From positions 833,180-897,179 of the forward strand of contig NZ_CH672387.1 of NCBI RefSeq assembly GCF_000153465.1: 64,000 nt of DNA, in the 5' to 3' direction. Below, one piece after another: positions 26,418 to 35,654 of the stretch. The position numbers and the translations under genes are program-made. The notes under the pieces were generated by a model, which was given only the letters and a program-made list of their open reading frames with translations, did not search any database and was not told the origin of the DNA. How positions within the stretch are numbered: position 1 is the first letter of the stretch; the number at the start of each line of letters is the position of its first letter. Origin of the DNA: Aurantimonas manganoxydans SI85-9A1 (GTDB taxonomy: Bacteria > Pseudomonadota > Alphaproteobacteria > Rhizobiales > Rhizobiaceae).

Positions 26418-26612
26418 GGACGTCTCCCTCGGGTTGCCGGGCCCCGTTCGGTCATATGGGCAGGGTCTCGCGATTGAAAGACCGAGAAAGCATCGCGACG
26501 ACATTCGTGGCCATCATCGCCCAGCGCGTGACGAGACGTTGCTGCTGCGCTATGGACGGGCAGGGGCCGCGCCGTGCCCCACGCTTCATGCAGAGCCAAT
26601 CCGGAGCCGGCC

Positions 26613-27476
26613 ATGCCGCAGGAATTCTCCCGTACCCGCACCTTCGTCGATGGCCAGTGGCACGACGGCAATCCCGGCCTGATCGGTCCGCGCAGCCACG
26701 CCATGTGGCTTGGGAGCTCGGTGTTCGACGGGGCGCGCTGGTTCGAAGGCGTCGCGCCGGATCTCGATCTTCACTGCGAGCGCGTCAACCGGTCAGCCGA
26801 GGCGCTGGGCCTGAAAGCGACGATGGCGGCCGACGAGATCGTTCGTCTTACCCACGAGGGTCTGCAGGATTTCGACGGCAAGACGGCGGTCTATATCCGG
26901 CCGATGTACTGGGCCGAGGACGGCGGCTACATGGGCGTTCCGGCCGATGCCGAGACCACGCGCTTCTGCCTGTGCCTCTACGAATCGCCGATGATCGCAT
27001 CCTCCGGCTTCACCCTCGGCGTGTCGCCGTTCCGCCGCCCGACACCGGAGACCATGCCGACGCTGGCTAAGGCCGGCTGCCTCTATCCGAACAACGGCCG
27101 GGCAATCATGGAGGCCAAGTCGCGCGGCTTCGACAATGCGCTGGTCCTCGACATGCTCGGGAATGTCGCCGAAACCGGCACGTCCAACCTCTTCATGGTC
27201 AAGGACGGCGTCGTTTTCACTCCGGTCCCGAATGGCTGCTTTCTCAATGGGATCACGCGTCAGCGCATCATTGCGCTGCTGCGCGAAGCCGGCCACGAGG
27301 TGGTGGAAACGACCCTGACGGTGGCCCAGTTTCGCGATGCGGACGAGATCTTCTCGACGGGCAATCATTCCAAGGTCGTGCCGGTCGTGGGCATCGAGGA
27401 CCGGCAGATGCAGGCCGGCGCCGTCTATGCCGAGGCTCGCGAACTGTACTGGTCATTCGCCCGCGCGGCAGCGTAG
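26613..27476 (+). CDS. Branched-chain-amino-acid aminotransferase-like protein (class IV)
   Basis: Fold-type IV PLP aminotransferase of 287 residues that probably transaminates branched-chain amino or keto acids. Typical sequence includes FDGARWFEGVAPDLDLHCER, where the Arg-rich segment binds substrate, the Lys in LAKAGCLYPNNGRAIMEAKS that carries PLP, LDMLGNVAETGTSNLFMVKDG, and ITRQRIIALLREAGHEVVE. The ATG at 26613 has GGAG six bases upstream, which favours it over an in-frame ATG at 26574. D-amino-acid transaminase or aminodeoxychorismate lyase are alternatives in the same fold; the length and WFEGV pattern fit ilvE better. It is divergent from the dehalogenase gene across about 195 bases. 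Confidence 0.88.
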   Translation: MPQEFSRTRTFVDGQWHDGNPGLIGPRSHAMWLGSSVFDGARWFEGVAPDLDLHCERVNRSAEALGLKATMAADEIVRLTHEGLQDFDGKTAVYIRPMYWAEDGGYMGVPADAETTRFCLCLYESPMIASSGFTLGVSPFRRPTPETMPTLAKAGCLYPNNGRAIMEAKSRGFDNALVLDMLGNVAETGTSNLFMVKDGVVFTPVPNGCFLNGITRQRIIALLREAGHEVVETTLTVAQFRDADEIFSTGNHSKVVPVVGIEDRQMQAGAVYAEARELYWSFARAAA

Positions 27477-27612
27477 GAAGAACTGGCCGAAAAACGGTGG
27501 CAAATGCGACCGTTGGCACTAGCTTCGTTCTCGCCGATTTTTGCGCGTAGCGGAAACACTCGCCGTGTTGAGCCGTTGCGCCGCTGACGACACCAACAAA
27601 AGGAGACGGACC

Positions 27613-28215
27613 ATGGCTTTCACGCTTCCCGAGCTTCCCTACGCCTATGACGCGCTGGGACCCTACATGTCTGCCGAAACGCTCGAGTTTCATCATGACA
27701 AGCATCACCAGGCCTATGTGACCAAGGGCAATGAGCTGGCCGAGAAGGCCGGCATGGCCGATCTGTCGCTGGAGGAGGTCGTCAAGAAGTCCTACGGCAC
27801 CGATCAGGCGCTCTTCAACAATGCCGGCCAGCACTACAACCACATCCATTTCTGGCAGTGGATGACGCCGAATGGCGGTGGCAAGAGCCTGCCGGGCAAG
27901 CTGCAAACGGCGTTCGACAGCGACCTCGGCGGCTACGACAAGTTCAAGGCCGATTTCGAGGCCGCCGGTGCCGGCCAGTTCGGTTCGGGCTGGGCCTGGG
28001 TTGCCGTCAAGAACGGCAAGCTCGAGATCATGAAGACGCCGAACGGCGAGAACCCGCTGGTCCACGGCGCCGTTCCGATCCTCGGCGTCGATGTCTGGGA
28101 GCATTCCTATTACATCGACTACCGCAACGCGCGTCCGAAGTACCTGTCGGCCTTCGTCGACAATCTGATCAACTGGGATCACGTGCTCGAATGCTACGAG
28201 AAGGCGACCGCCTGA
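27613..28215 (+). CDS. sodB: Superoxide dismutase, Fe type
   Basis: Cytoplasmic superoxide dismutase of 200 residues. Metal ligands are the His of LEFHHDKHH (about 27), the His of HYNHIHFWQWM (about 78), the Asp of VDVWEHSYYIDYRN and its following His near 160-164. The AGAGQFGSGWAWV segment favours iron or cambialistic type over strict manganese. A strong AGGAGACGG ribosome-binding site precedes the ATG at 27613. A hairpin terminator follows directly. The upstream 136 bases contain a TTGGCAC sequence that was examined as a sigma-54 site and rejected. Confidence 0.97.
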   Translation: MAFTLPELPYAYDALGPYMSAETLEFHHDKHHQAYVTKGNELAEKAGMADLSLEEVVKKSYGTDQALFNNAGQHYNHIHFWQWMTPNGGGKSLPGKLQTAFDSDLGGYDKFKADFEAAGAGQFGSGWAWVAVKNGKLEIMKTPNGENPLVHGAVPILGVDVWEHSYYIDYRNARPKYLSAFVDNLINWDHVLECYEKATA

Positions 28216-28258
28216 TCGCTGCCATCCTCACCGGTCGGTCCTGACCGGGTTGCCTATG

Positions 28259-28291
28259 AAGGCCCCGCGGCATCCGTCGCGGGGCCTTTTT
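28259..28291 (+). terminator. Rho-independent terminator after sodB
   Basis: AAGGCCCCGCG (28259-28269) pairs with CGCGGGGCCTT (28278-28288), an 11-bp stem with an 8-base loop, followed by more T (TTTTT across 28287-28291). Confidence 0.92.
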
Positions 28292-28412
28292 CACGTTTGC
28301 ACCCCACGTGATCGTGAGCGCGACGCCAGGTTTTCAAGATTGCGCGGTTGCCGGATCTGGTTTCAACTTTCACCGCACCGGCTGGTCTGGCCGGAATACC
28401 GGGAGAGTTTAC

Positions 28413-28874
28413 ATGCTGCAGAGCAAACTCATCGTCGTCACTGCGGGTGTCGTCCTGTCCGCCGCAACCATGGTCTCCGCCTTCGCGCAGAACGTTGAAC
28501 CCATCAAGGCCCGTCAGGCGCTGATGGAAGACAATGGCGACTCGGCCAAGGCCGGCGGCGCAATGCTCAAGGGTGAGGCTCCCTTCGATGCCGCAAAGGT
28601 CGCGGCGATCTTCACCGAGATGCACGACGTGGCGATGAAGTTCGGCGACTACTTTCCCGAGGACAGCAAGACCGGCAACGACACCGAGGCGGCGCCGGCG
28701 ATCTGGGAAAAGCCGGATGAGTTCGAGGCAGCACTCGTCAAGTTCCAGCAGGATACCCAGGCTGCCATCGATGCCGCGCCGCAGGACATGGAGTCCTTCA
28801 AGCAGGCATTCGGCATGGTCACCCAGAACTGCAAGGGCTGCCACGAGGATTTCCGCATCGACAAGGACAAATAG
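28413..28874 (+). CDS. Cytochrome c' (class II c-type cytochrome)
   Basis: Periplasmic four-helix-bundle cytochrome of 153 residues. The signal peptide is about 1-26 (VVTAGVVLSAATMVSAFAQ). The haem-binding site is at the C-terminus, CKGCHEDFRIDKDK, which is diagnostic of class II cytochromes. The MEDNGDSAKAGGAM stretch follows the N-terminal helix. The ATG at 28413 has GGGAGAG five bases upstream. Cytochromes c' bind NO and are linked to nitrosative stress protection or to electron transfer. The gene is followed by a diheme cytochrome c gene 86 bases away and could be co-transcribed with it. Confidence 0.95.
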   Translation: MLQSKLIVVTAGVVLSAATMVSAFAQNVEPIKARQALMEDNGDSAKAGGAMLKGEAPFDAAKVAAIFTEMHDVAMKFGDYFPEDSKTGNDTEAAPAIWEKPDEFEAALVKFQQDTQAAIDAAPQDMESFKQAFGMVTQNCKGCHEDFRIDKDK

Positions 28875-28960
28875 GCGGATCGCGGCATGACGCCGACGCG
28901 GTCGCGATCGAGAGAGGCTGGCCGTTTGTGCTGCCGGCGGGATGAGCCGGGATCGGTGCG

Positions 28961-29917
28961 ATGCTCGACCGGATCCTGACGGGCCTCTTTCTTCTCGTGG
29001 TCCTGGGGGCGGGCGGTTTCTATCTCCTGACCATGCCGCAGCGCCTCAATGCGGCGACGCTGGCGGAGGTCCCGGCCGGCGACGCCACGAAGGGCGAACG
29101 GCTCTTCTGGGCGGGTGGCTGCGCGTCGTGCCATGCACCCGCCAAGGCCAAGGACGACGATCTCCTGAAGCTCGGCGGGGGGGCGCCGCTCGAGACTGAT
29201 TTCGGCACGTTCCACGCGCCCAACATCTCTCCCCATCCGGTCGACGGAATCGGGGGCTGGAGCTTTGCGGATTTCGCCAATGCGATGCAGCGGGGCGTCG
29301 ATCCCGCCGGCCGGCATCTCTATCCAGCCTTTCCCTATACGTCCTATGTCAACATGCAGTTGGCCGACGTGGCCGATCTCTGGGCTTTCCTGCAAGGTCT
29401 GCCGGAGGTCGAGGGCAAGGCGCCGTCGAACGCGCTGACCTTCCCCCTCAATCTGCGCCGCGGGGTCGGGCTGTGGAAACTCGCCTTCCTCGGCGATGGC
29501 GAACCCGCGGTAGACCTGCCGGCGGATGCTCCGGAGGCGGCGCATGACGGGCAGTATCTTGTGGAGGGGCCAGGCCATTGCGGCCAGTGCCATACGCCGC
29601 GCAGCTTTGGCGGAGCCGGCGGGCTCGAACTGACACAATGGCTGGCAGGCGCGCCCAACCCGGAAGGCGAGGGACGTGTGCCCAACATCACCCCGTCGCG
29701 GTCGGGGATCGGCGGCTGGTCGGCCAGCGACATCGCCTATTATCTGGAAAGCGGCTTCACGCCCGATTTCGATTCCGTCGGCGGCGCGATGGTCGACGTA
29801 CAAGAGAACGTGGCCCGACTGCCGGCCGAAGACCGTGAGGCGATCGCGGCCTATCTGAAGGCGATCCCCGCCATCGACAGGGATGCAGGGGCCGCCGAGG
29901 CATCGCCATCGGATTAG
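28961..29917 (+). CDS. Membrane-anchored diheme cytochrome c
   Basis: A 318-residue protein with an N-terminal membrane helix (about 5-24) and two class I cytochrome c domains. Haem sites are C54-AS-C57-H58 and CGQCH near residue 207. Each domain has an NISPHPVDGIGGWSFADF or NITPSRSGIGGWSASDI segment typical of the cytochrome subunits of PQQ- or flavin-linked alcohol, gluconate and sugar dehydrogenases, and MNMQ-type Met ligands are plausible. It probably carries electrons from a periplasmic dehydrogenase to the respiratory chain. The dehydrogenase itself is not next door. The start ATG at 28961 is weakly supported by a ribosome-binding site. Confidence 0.9.
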   Translation: MLDRILTGLFLLVVLGAGGFYLLTMPQRLNAATLAEVPAGDATKGERLFWAGGCASCHAPAKAKDDDLLKLGGGAPLETDFGTFHAPNISPHPVDGIGGWSFADFANAMQRGVDPAGRHLYPAFPYTSYVNMQLADVADLWAFLQGLPEVEGKAPSNALTFPLNLRRGVGLWKLAFLGDGEPAVDLPADAPEAAHDGQYLVEGPGHCGQCHTPRSFGGAGGLELTQWLAGAPNPEGEGRVPNITPSRSGIGGWSASDIAYYLESGFTPDFDSVGGAMVDVQENVARLPAEDREAIAAYLKAIPAIDRDAGAAEASPSD

Positions 29918-29962
29918 GCCCAGTATTATGCCAGCCGGTACCGGCCGCATTCGCTGATGTTG

Positions 29963-29993
29963 GCATGGCGAAGGGCCCTCCCGCCCGCCATGC
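29963..29993. terminator. Stem-loop between the diheme cytochrome gene and the convergent oligopeptidase gene
   Basis: GCATGGCG (29963-29970) pairs with CGCCATGC (29986-29993) around a 15-base loop that contains its own GGGCCC, followed by GCTTATT. Its position between convergent genes suggests a bidirectional terminator of modest strength. Confidence 0.45.
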
Positions 29994-30004
29994 GCTTATT
30001 CGGA

Positions 30005-32128
30005 TCAGCCGGTGGTCAGCGTATCCTTGCCCATCAGCCGCAGTGCGAAGGCATCGACGAAGGCGACTTCCTCCAGCTTGGAGAAGCGGCCGGAAGCGCC
30101 GCCATGGCCGGAATCCATGTTGGTCCGCAGGATGACCGGGTTGTCGTCGGTCTTCATGTCGCGCAGCCGCGCGACCCATTTCGCCGGCTCCCAGTAGGTC
30201 ACGCGCGGGTCGGTGAGCCCGGCAAGGACCAGCATTGGCGGATAGGCCTGCTTCTTCACGTTGTCGTATGGACTGTAGGACGCGATCACCTCGTAGTCCT
30301 CGCCGGACAGGATGGGGTTGCCCCATTCGGGCCATTCCGGCGGGGTCAGGGGCAGGGTGTCGTCGAGCATGGTGTTGAGCACGTCGACGAAGGGCACGAC
30401 GGCAATGACGCCGCCGAACTTTTCCGGCGCCATGTTGGCGACGGCACCCATCAGCATGCCGCCAGCCGAACCGCCATGGGCGACGATTCGCTCGTAGCGC
30501 GTGTAGTTCTGCGCGACGAGGTGGTCGGCACAGGCGATGAAGTCGGTGAAGGTGTTGGCCTTGTTGCGCCGGCGGCCGGCATCGTACCAGGCAAAGCCCT
30601 TGTCCTTGCCGCCGCGGATATGGGCGATGGCATAGACGAAACCGCGATCGACCAGCGACAGCGCGTTGGCGTTGAACGAGGCTGGGATTGCGATGCCGTA
30701 GGAGCCGTAGCCGTAGAGAAGGCACGGCGCCGAACCGTCGAGCGGCGTATCCTTGCGGTAGAGTAGCGAGATCGGCACCAGCTCGCCGTCCTTCGCCGGC
30801 GCCATGATGCGCCGGGTCACGTAGTCTGCCGGCTCGTGGCCGGAGGGGACTTCCTGCGTCTTCAGAAGCGTGCGTTCGCGTGTGGTCAGATCATAGTCGA
30901 AGGTCTGGCTCGGCGTTGTCGGCGAGGAATAGCTGAAGCGGATCGTGTCCGTGTCGAATTCGTAGGAGCCGGCGAGGCCCAGCGAATAAGCTTCCTCCTC
31001 GAAGGCGATGGCGTGCTCCTCGCCATCCGAGAGGCGCTTGACGACGATCCGCGGCAGACCGTCCCGGCGCTCCAGCCAGACGAGGTGGCGCTTCAGGATC
31101 ATGTGGTTGAGAATCAGCCGGCCGCTCTCATGCGGGACATAGTCCGTCCAGTCGGAGCGTCTGGCTGCGTCGGTTGGGGCAGTGACGATCTTGAAGTCCG
31201 GCGCGCCGTCGGCATTGGTGCGGATGTAGAGGCAGCCGCCACCTTCGTCGACGTCGTATTCGACGCCGGTCTCGCGTTCGGCCACGAGCCGCGGCTCGGC
31301 GGCGGGATTGTTTGCCGGCAGCAGCCAGCATTCGGACGTCTCGTGGTCGTGAATGTCGATGAGCATGAAATCGCCGGACTGGGTCTTGTCGACATCCATG
31401 AAGAAGCCGGTGTCGGTCTCCTCGTAGATCAGGCGGTCATCGTGCGGATCGCTGCCTAGGCGGTGGTAGAAGACCCGGCTCGGGCGGTGATTGCTGTCGA
31501 GGCGCGTGTAAAAGAAGCCGTCGGAGCGCGCCGACCAGGCTGCACCGCCGCTGGTGTCCTCGATCGTGTAGTCGAGGTCCTTGCCGCTTTCGAGATCGCG
31601 GATCGAAAGGGTGTAGAACTCCGAGCCCTTGTCGTCATGCGTCCAGGCGAGGCAGCGATGGTCGGTGGAATGGGCAATGCCGCCGAGCGAGAAATAGGCG
31701 CGGTCGGCGGCCTCGACCTGTCCGTCCAGAAGCACGGTCTCCTCGTCGTCGTTGCCGTCCCGCGGCCGGCGAACGAAGCGGGGATATTCCGCACCGGTCA
31801 CATAGGAGATGCCGTAGGCCCACGGTCCGTCAGGTGCCGGAACGGAGGAATCATCCTCTTTGATCCGGCCGCGCATTTCCTTGACCAGCGCCTCGCGCAG
31901 TTCCGTGGTGCCGGCCATGACGGCTTCCTGATAGGCGTTCTCCGCAACCAGATGATCGCGGATCTGCGGGTCGAGCACCGCCGTGTCCTTGAACACGTCC
32001 TGCCAGTTTGGCGCGCGCAGCCAGGCGTACTCGTCCGAACGTTCACGCCCGTGGCGGATGTCGGTCACCGGACGGCGTTCGGCCTGGGGCGGTGCGGGGA
32101 TGTGCGGCAGTGTCTTGGTGTCGGTCAT
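30005..32128 (-). CDS. ptrB: Oligopeptidase B (S9A prolyl-oligopeptidase family)
   Basis: Cytoplasmic serine peptidase of 707 residues that cuts short peptides after basic residues. The N-terminal beta-propeller occupies about 70-420 and the alpha/beta-hydrolase domain about 430-700. The nucleophile Ser is in AHGGSAGGMLMGAVA, preceded by the family segment GSYGIAIPASFNANALSLVDRGFVYAIAHIRGG (read in parts) and followed by PEWPEWGNP; the Asp is in LAGLTDPRVTYWEP and the His in DSGHGGASGRF. The start ATG at 32128 gives the N-terminus MTDTKTLPHIPAPP. A 374-base gap separates it from the divergent mrpA gene. Confidence 0.94.
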   Translation of the reverse strand: MTDTKTLPHIPAPPQAERRPVTDIRHGRERSDEYAWLRAPNWQDVFKDTAVLDPQIRDHLVAENAYQEAVMAGTTELREALVKEMRGRIKEDDSSVPAPDGPWAYGISYVTGAEYPRFVRRPRDGNDDEETVLLDGQVEAADRAYFSLGGIAHSTDHRCLAWTHDDKGSEFYTLSIRDLESGKDLDYTIEDTSGGAAWSARSDGFFYTRLDSNHRPSRVFYHRLGSDPHDDRLIYEETDTGFFMDVDKTQSGDFMLIDIHDHETSECWLLPANNPAAEPRLVAERETGVEYDVDEGGGCLYIRTNADGAPDFKIVTAPTDAARRSDWTDYVPHESGRLILNHMILKRHLVWLERRDGLPRIVVKRLSDGEEHAIAFEEEAYSLGLAGSYEFDTDTIRFSYSSPTTPSQTFDYDLTTRERTLLKTQEVPSGHEPADYVTRRIMAPAKDGELVPISLLYRKDTPLDGSAPCLLYGYGSYGIAIPASFNANALSLVDRGFVYAIAHIRGGKDKGFAWYDAGRRRNKANTFTDFIACADHLVAQNYTRYERIVAHGGSAGGMLMGAVANMAPEKFGGVIAVVPFVDVLNTMLDDTLPLTPPEWPEWGNPILSGEDYEVIASYSPYDNVKKQAYPPMLVLAGLTDPRVTYWEPAKWVARLRDMKTDDNPVILRTNMDSGHGGASGRFSKLEEVAFVDAFALRLMGKDTLTTG

Positions 32129-32502
32129 CGAGCCTGTCTTGCTGACGTCTCTGGGAAGGGCGGACAATATCGCGGATGCTGCACCGATGGGTGCGGAACG
32201 TCGTGGGGAGGACAATCGGGAAAGAGCCCCATTCACTGGCAGGTACACCTCGTCCTGCGCCGGGCTATCCCCAGCATTTCGTCCGCGTTCGCGGCGCCTT
32301 ATGCCGATGGCCGCGGTTACGCATCCAACTATGCACCGGGGTAGGCTGCCGCAACCCGCCGCCGCAATCATCGACGGACGCCCATTTCATCAAAACTTGG
32401 TCAGACACGTTGCCTTGCCGCAGCGAACTTGGCTTCGTATGAGGGGGCAATGATGCGACGCGTGTGCTTCGCTATCGATGGAAACGGGGAGCGAAGCAGC
32501 GC
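32129..32502. other. Intergenic region between divergent ptrB and mrp operon
   Basis: No conserved reading frame is visible here. It should contain the promoters for ptrB (minus) and the mrp operon (plus). The best-looking plus-strand pair is TTGCCG (32415-32420) and TATGAG (32438-32443) with 17 bases between, about 60 bases before mrpA. No long inverted repeat was noticed. Confidence 0.5.
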
Positions 32503-34860
32503 ATGACGGGGATCGAGGCCAACAGCGGATTTCTCGCGCTCGCCCTGCCATTTCTCGCTGCGGCCCTGGCGCCCGTCCTTACCCGCTTCCTGAAGCAGCA
32601 TTCGTGCTGGGTGCTGGCATTGGCACCGGCCTTCGCGTTCCTGATCTTTCTCGGCGCGCTGCCGGAAGTGGCTGGCGGGAACGTGTTTCTCTTCGGCCTC
32701 GACTGGATCCCGTCCTTCGACGTCCGGTTCTCGTTCCGGCTGGATGGCTTGTCCTCGACCTTCGCTCTGCTGATCACCGGCATCGGTACGCTGATCATCC
32801 TGTATTCCGGCGGCTACCTTGCCGGGCATCGAGATCAGGGACGCTTCCTGTCCTTCATGCTCATGTTCATGGGCGCCATGCTCGGGCTCGTCATGTCCGA
32901 CGACCTGATGACTCTGATCGTCTATTGGGAACTCACCTCGATCACCTCCTTCCTGCTCATCGGTTTCGATCATGAGCGGGGCGCGGCGCGGCGCGGCGCG
33001 ATCCAGGCGCTGGTGATCACCGGCGGCGGTGGCCTGGCGCTGATGGCGGGTCTGATCGCGATCCGGGAGCTGACAGGGCTGACTTCGCTCAGCGAGGTTC
33101 TCGCGGCCGGCGACGCGTTGCGTGAAGGCAGCTTCTACGTTCCGATCCTGATTCTCGTTCTGGCGGGTGCCTTCACCAAATCGGCGCAGATGCCGTTCCA
33201 TGTCTGGCTGCCGAACGCGATGGAAGCGCCGACTCCGGTCTCGGCCTATCTGCATTCGGCCACGATGGTGAAGGCCGGCGTCTACCTCCTGCTGCGCCTC
33301 CATCCGGCGCTCGGGGACACCGCGCTCTGGACGACGATCCTGCCGCTGTTCGGCGCGGTGACGCTGGTGGTGGGCGCGCTTCTGGCGGTCCGGGCGACGG
33401 ACATCAAGATCACGCTGGCCTATACGACGGTCGCCTCCCTTGGCCTTCTGGTGATGCTGATCGGCGTGGGAACCGAGACGGCGATCATCGGCGCGGTGCT
33501 CTATCTGATCGCTCATTCGCTGTTCAAGGGCGGCCTGTTCATGGTCGCCGGATCGGTGGACCACGGCGCTCACACCCGCGAGATCGATCATCTGGGCGGC
33601 CTCGGCAGGGCGATGCCGATCACCTTCGCGGCCGCGCTGCTTTGCGCGCTATCCATGGGCGGGATCACGCCCTTCGTCGGCTTCCTCGCCAAGGAGGAAA
33701 TCTATCATGCGCTGGAGTATGGCGATCCGTATCATGTCGCCCTGATCTGCGCGGCGATCGCCGGCAACGCGCTGATGTTCGCGGCGGCCTTCATCGTGGC
33801 TCTGAAGCCCTTCATTGGGCGCATGCCGGAAACCATCCACCATCCGCATGAGGGTGCGCCGACCATCTGGCTCGGGCCTCTCGTCCTCGGTGTGTGCGGT
33901 CTCGTCGGCGGGTTGTTCTACGGCGCCTATCACGCGCTGTTCTCGTCGCCGATGGCCTCGGCGGCCTTCGGCGAGCCGGTGGCCATCGAGATCGGCTGGA
34001 TGCCGCATCTCAACCTCGCCTTTGTCCTGTCGCTGGCGACCATCGCGCTGGGCGTGGTGATCTATCTTCTGTCGGAGCGACTGCGCGCCGCGCTGACCGC
34101 GCTGCTCGCTGCGATCGGCTGGGGGCCGGATCACGGCTTCGACCAGGCAATGCGCGGGCTGATCCGCGGTGCCTTTGCGATCACGAACTTCCTGCAGTCC
34201 GGCCGGCTCGACTATTACATGACCGCGACCGTCGCGGTGATGACCGCGGCACTGTTCGGGGCGATGGCCTATACCGGCGGTTGGCCGGCGATGCCGGAAT
34301 TCCCGCAGGTCACCTATTACGAGTGGATCGTTCTGGCGCTGCTCCTGTGCGGTCTCTTCGCCGTGGTCGTCGCCAAGAACCGGCTGACGGCGATCGTCTC
34401 GCTGGGTATCCAGGGCTTCGCCGTCGCCCTCATCTTCATGCTGATGGGCGCGCCGGATCTCTCCTTCACCCAGTTCATGGTCGAAACCTTGTCGGTGGTG
34501 ATCCTCGCCCTCGCGATCACCCGGCTAAAGCTGTCGCCGACCGATCATCGTCCGACCCGGGAGAAGCTGCCGGATGCGGCGCTGGCGGCGGCGGCCGGCG
34601 CGGGCTTCGGCCTGTTCCTGCTGGCAGTCGTTCAACGGCCGTTCGATTCCGTCCTGTCGGACTTCTTCGAACGCTACAGCTACGCCATCGCCCATGGCCG
34701 CAACATCGTGAACGTCATCCTCGTCGACTTCCGCGGCATCGATACGATGGGCGAGATCGCCGTGGTCATGACCACCGGGCTGGGCGTCCTCGCGCTGATC
34801 CGCGTCCGGGTGAAGCGCCGTAATCCGCGACCCGCCGATCCGATGGAGGTGACGCCATGA
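32503..34860 (+). CDS. mrpA: Na+/H+ antiporter subunit MrpA (NuoL-like, with fused C-terminal modules)
   Basis: Largest membrane subunit of the multisubunit Mrp/Mnh monovalent cation/proton antiporter, 785 residues. The NuoL/ND5-like core includes the acid in [19 protein letters not shown], the Lys in [33 protein letters not shown], and [21 protein letters not shown]4040-type segment near 620-690 ([19 protein letters not shown]) and an MbhE-like C-terminal pair of helices ([20 protein letters not shown]) follow, as in group 1 MrpA. The ATG at 32503 has GGGGAG 11 bases upstream; an upstream in-frame GTG at 32464 is less likely. Its stop overlaps mrpB. The seven-gene order A-G identifies the operon securely. 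Confidence 0.96.
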   Translation: MTGIEANSGFLALALPFLAAALAPVLTRFLKQHSCWVLALAPAFAFLIFLGALPEVAGGNVFLFGLDWIPSFDVRFSFRLDGLSSTFALLITGIGTLIILYSGGYLAGHRDQGRFLSFMLMFMGAMLGLVMSDDLMTLIVYWELTSITSFLLIGFDHERGAARRGAIQALVITGGGGLALMAGLIAIRELTGLTSLSEVLAAGDALREGSFYVPILILVLAGAFTKSAQMPFHVWLPNAMEAPTPVSAYLHSATMVKAGVYLLLRLHPALGDTALWTTILPLFGAVTLVVGALLAVRATDIKITLAYTTVASLGLLVMLIGVGTETAIIGAVLYLIAHSLFKGGLFMVAGSVDHGAHTREIDHLGGLGRAMPITFAAALLCALSMGGITPFVGFLAKEEIYHALEYGDPYHVALICAAIAGNALMFAAAFIVALKPFIGRMPETIHHPHEGAPTIWLGPLVLGVCGLVGGLFYGAYHALFSSPMASAAFGEPVAIEIGWMPHLNLAFVLSLATIALGVVIYLLSERLRAALTALLAAIGWGPDHGFDQAMRGLIRGAFAITNFLQSGRLDYYMTATVAVMTAALFGAMAYTGGWPAMPEFPQVTYYEWIVLALLLCGLFAVVVAKNRLTAIVSLGIQGFAVALIFMLMGAPDLSFTQFMVETLSVVILALAITRLKLSPTDHRPTREKLPDAALAAAAGAGFGLFLLAVVQRPFDSVLSDFFERYSYAIAHGRNIVNVILVDFRGIDTMGEIAVVMTTGLGVLALIRVRVKRRNPRPADPMEVTP

Positions 34861-35276
34861 GAACGGTCATCTTCCGTTTCACCGCGCCGTATCTGACCAG
34901 CCTGATGGTGCTGTTCTCGATCTTCGTCTTGCTGCGCGGCCATAACGAGCCCGGTGGTGGCTTCATCGGCGGCCTGATCGCCGCATCGGCCTTTGCAATC
35001 TACGGCATCGCCTGCGGCGTCGCGCCGGTGCGGCGGGCTCTCTATTTCCATCCCATGGCGATTGCCGGCAGTGGGCTGATGCTCGCCGTCCTGTCCGGCG
35101 TCGTGTCCATGGTCGTGAGCGTCGAGTTCCTGACCGGCGTCTGGAGCTTTCCGGCATTTCTCGGCGGTGACGTCGGAATCTCGACACCGCTGTTCTTCGA
35201 CATCGGCGTCTATCTCGTCGTGGTCGGTGCGATCAGTACGATCGGGCTCGCCCTCGAGGAAAGGGAGACGGACTGA
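34857..35276 (+). CDS. mrpB: Na+/H+ antiporter subunit MrpB
   Basis: A 139-residue membrane subunit with four hydrophobic helices. The family motif [20 protein letters not shown] lies at about 23-42. The ATG overlaps the mrpA stop (ATGA) and the TGA overlaps the mrpC ATG, so both junctions are translationally coupled. It is required for assembly of the Mrp complex in studied species. Confidence 0.96.
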   Translation: MRTVIFRFTAPYLTSLMVLFSIFVLLRGHNEPGGGFIGGLIAASAFAIYGIACGVAPVRRALYFHPMAIAGSGLMLAVLSGVVSMVVSVEFLTGVWSFPAFLGGDVGISTPLFFDIGVYLVVVGAISTIGLALEERETD

Positions 35277-35653
35277 TGGAGACTGCACTCACCGTCGTCG
35301 TCGGCTGTATCTTTGCCGTCGCCTTCTACCTGCTCCTGTCCAAGCACATCATCCGCATGCTGCTGGGCGTCGTGCTGCTCGGGAATGCGGTCAATCTTCT
35401 GATCTTCACCGTTGGCCGCCTCGGGCCGATCGCGCCGCCGATCATTCCCACCGAGCTGGCCATGCCGGACGGGCCGATCGCCAATCCGTTGCCGCAAGCC
35501 CTGATCCTGACCGCGATCGTGATCTCGTTCTCCTTCTTCGCCTTCCTGCTGGTGCTGACCTATCGCGCCTATCAGGACCTTGGCACCGACGACACCGACC
35601 AGATGCGCATCGCAGAACCCGAGGACCAGGGGCTTCCGCCCCTGGGATACTGA
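35276..35653 (+). CDS. mrpC: Na+/H+ antiporter subunit MrpC (NuoK-like)
   Basis: A 125-residue NuoK homolog with three hydrophobic helices and the family segment MLLGVVLLGNAVNLLIFTVG, followed by ADPLPQALILTAIVI-like sequence (PLPQALILTAIVISFSFFAF). The ATG shares its A with the mrpB stop (TGATG). It ends one base before mrpD begins. Confidence 0.96.
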   Translation: METALTVVVGCIFAVAFYLLLSKHIIRMLLGVVLLGNAVNLLIFTVGRLGPIAPPIIPTELAMPDGPIANPLPQALILTAIVISFSFFAFLLVLTYRAYQDLGTDDTDQMRIAEPEDQGLPPLGY

Positions 35654-35654
35654 C

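Noticed and set aside
27500-27525. TTGGCACTAGCTTCGT upstream of sodB as a sigma-54 promoter
   Set aside because: The TGGCAC half looks right, but the base pair ten bases downstream of the GG is GT rather than the required GC, so the -12 element fails.
32979-32999. GGCGC pentamer repeated four times in mrpA
   Set aside because: It encodes a short Arg/Gly/Ala stretch in a normal loop ([11 protein letters not shown]); a brief GC-rich run, not a distinct element.
32401-33591. Long minus-strand frame opposite mrpA
   Set aside because: Its composition (Gln/Arg/Asp/His-rich) is that of the antisense of a membrane-protein gene, and the plus strand encodes the complete conserved MrpA.
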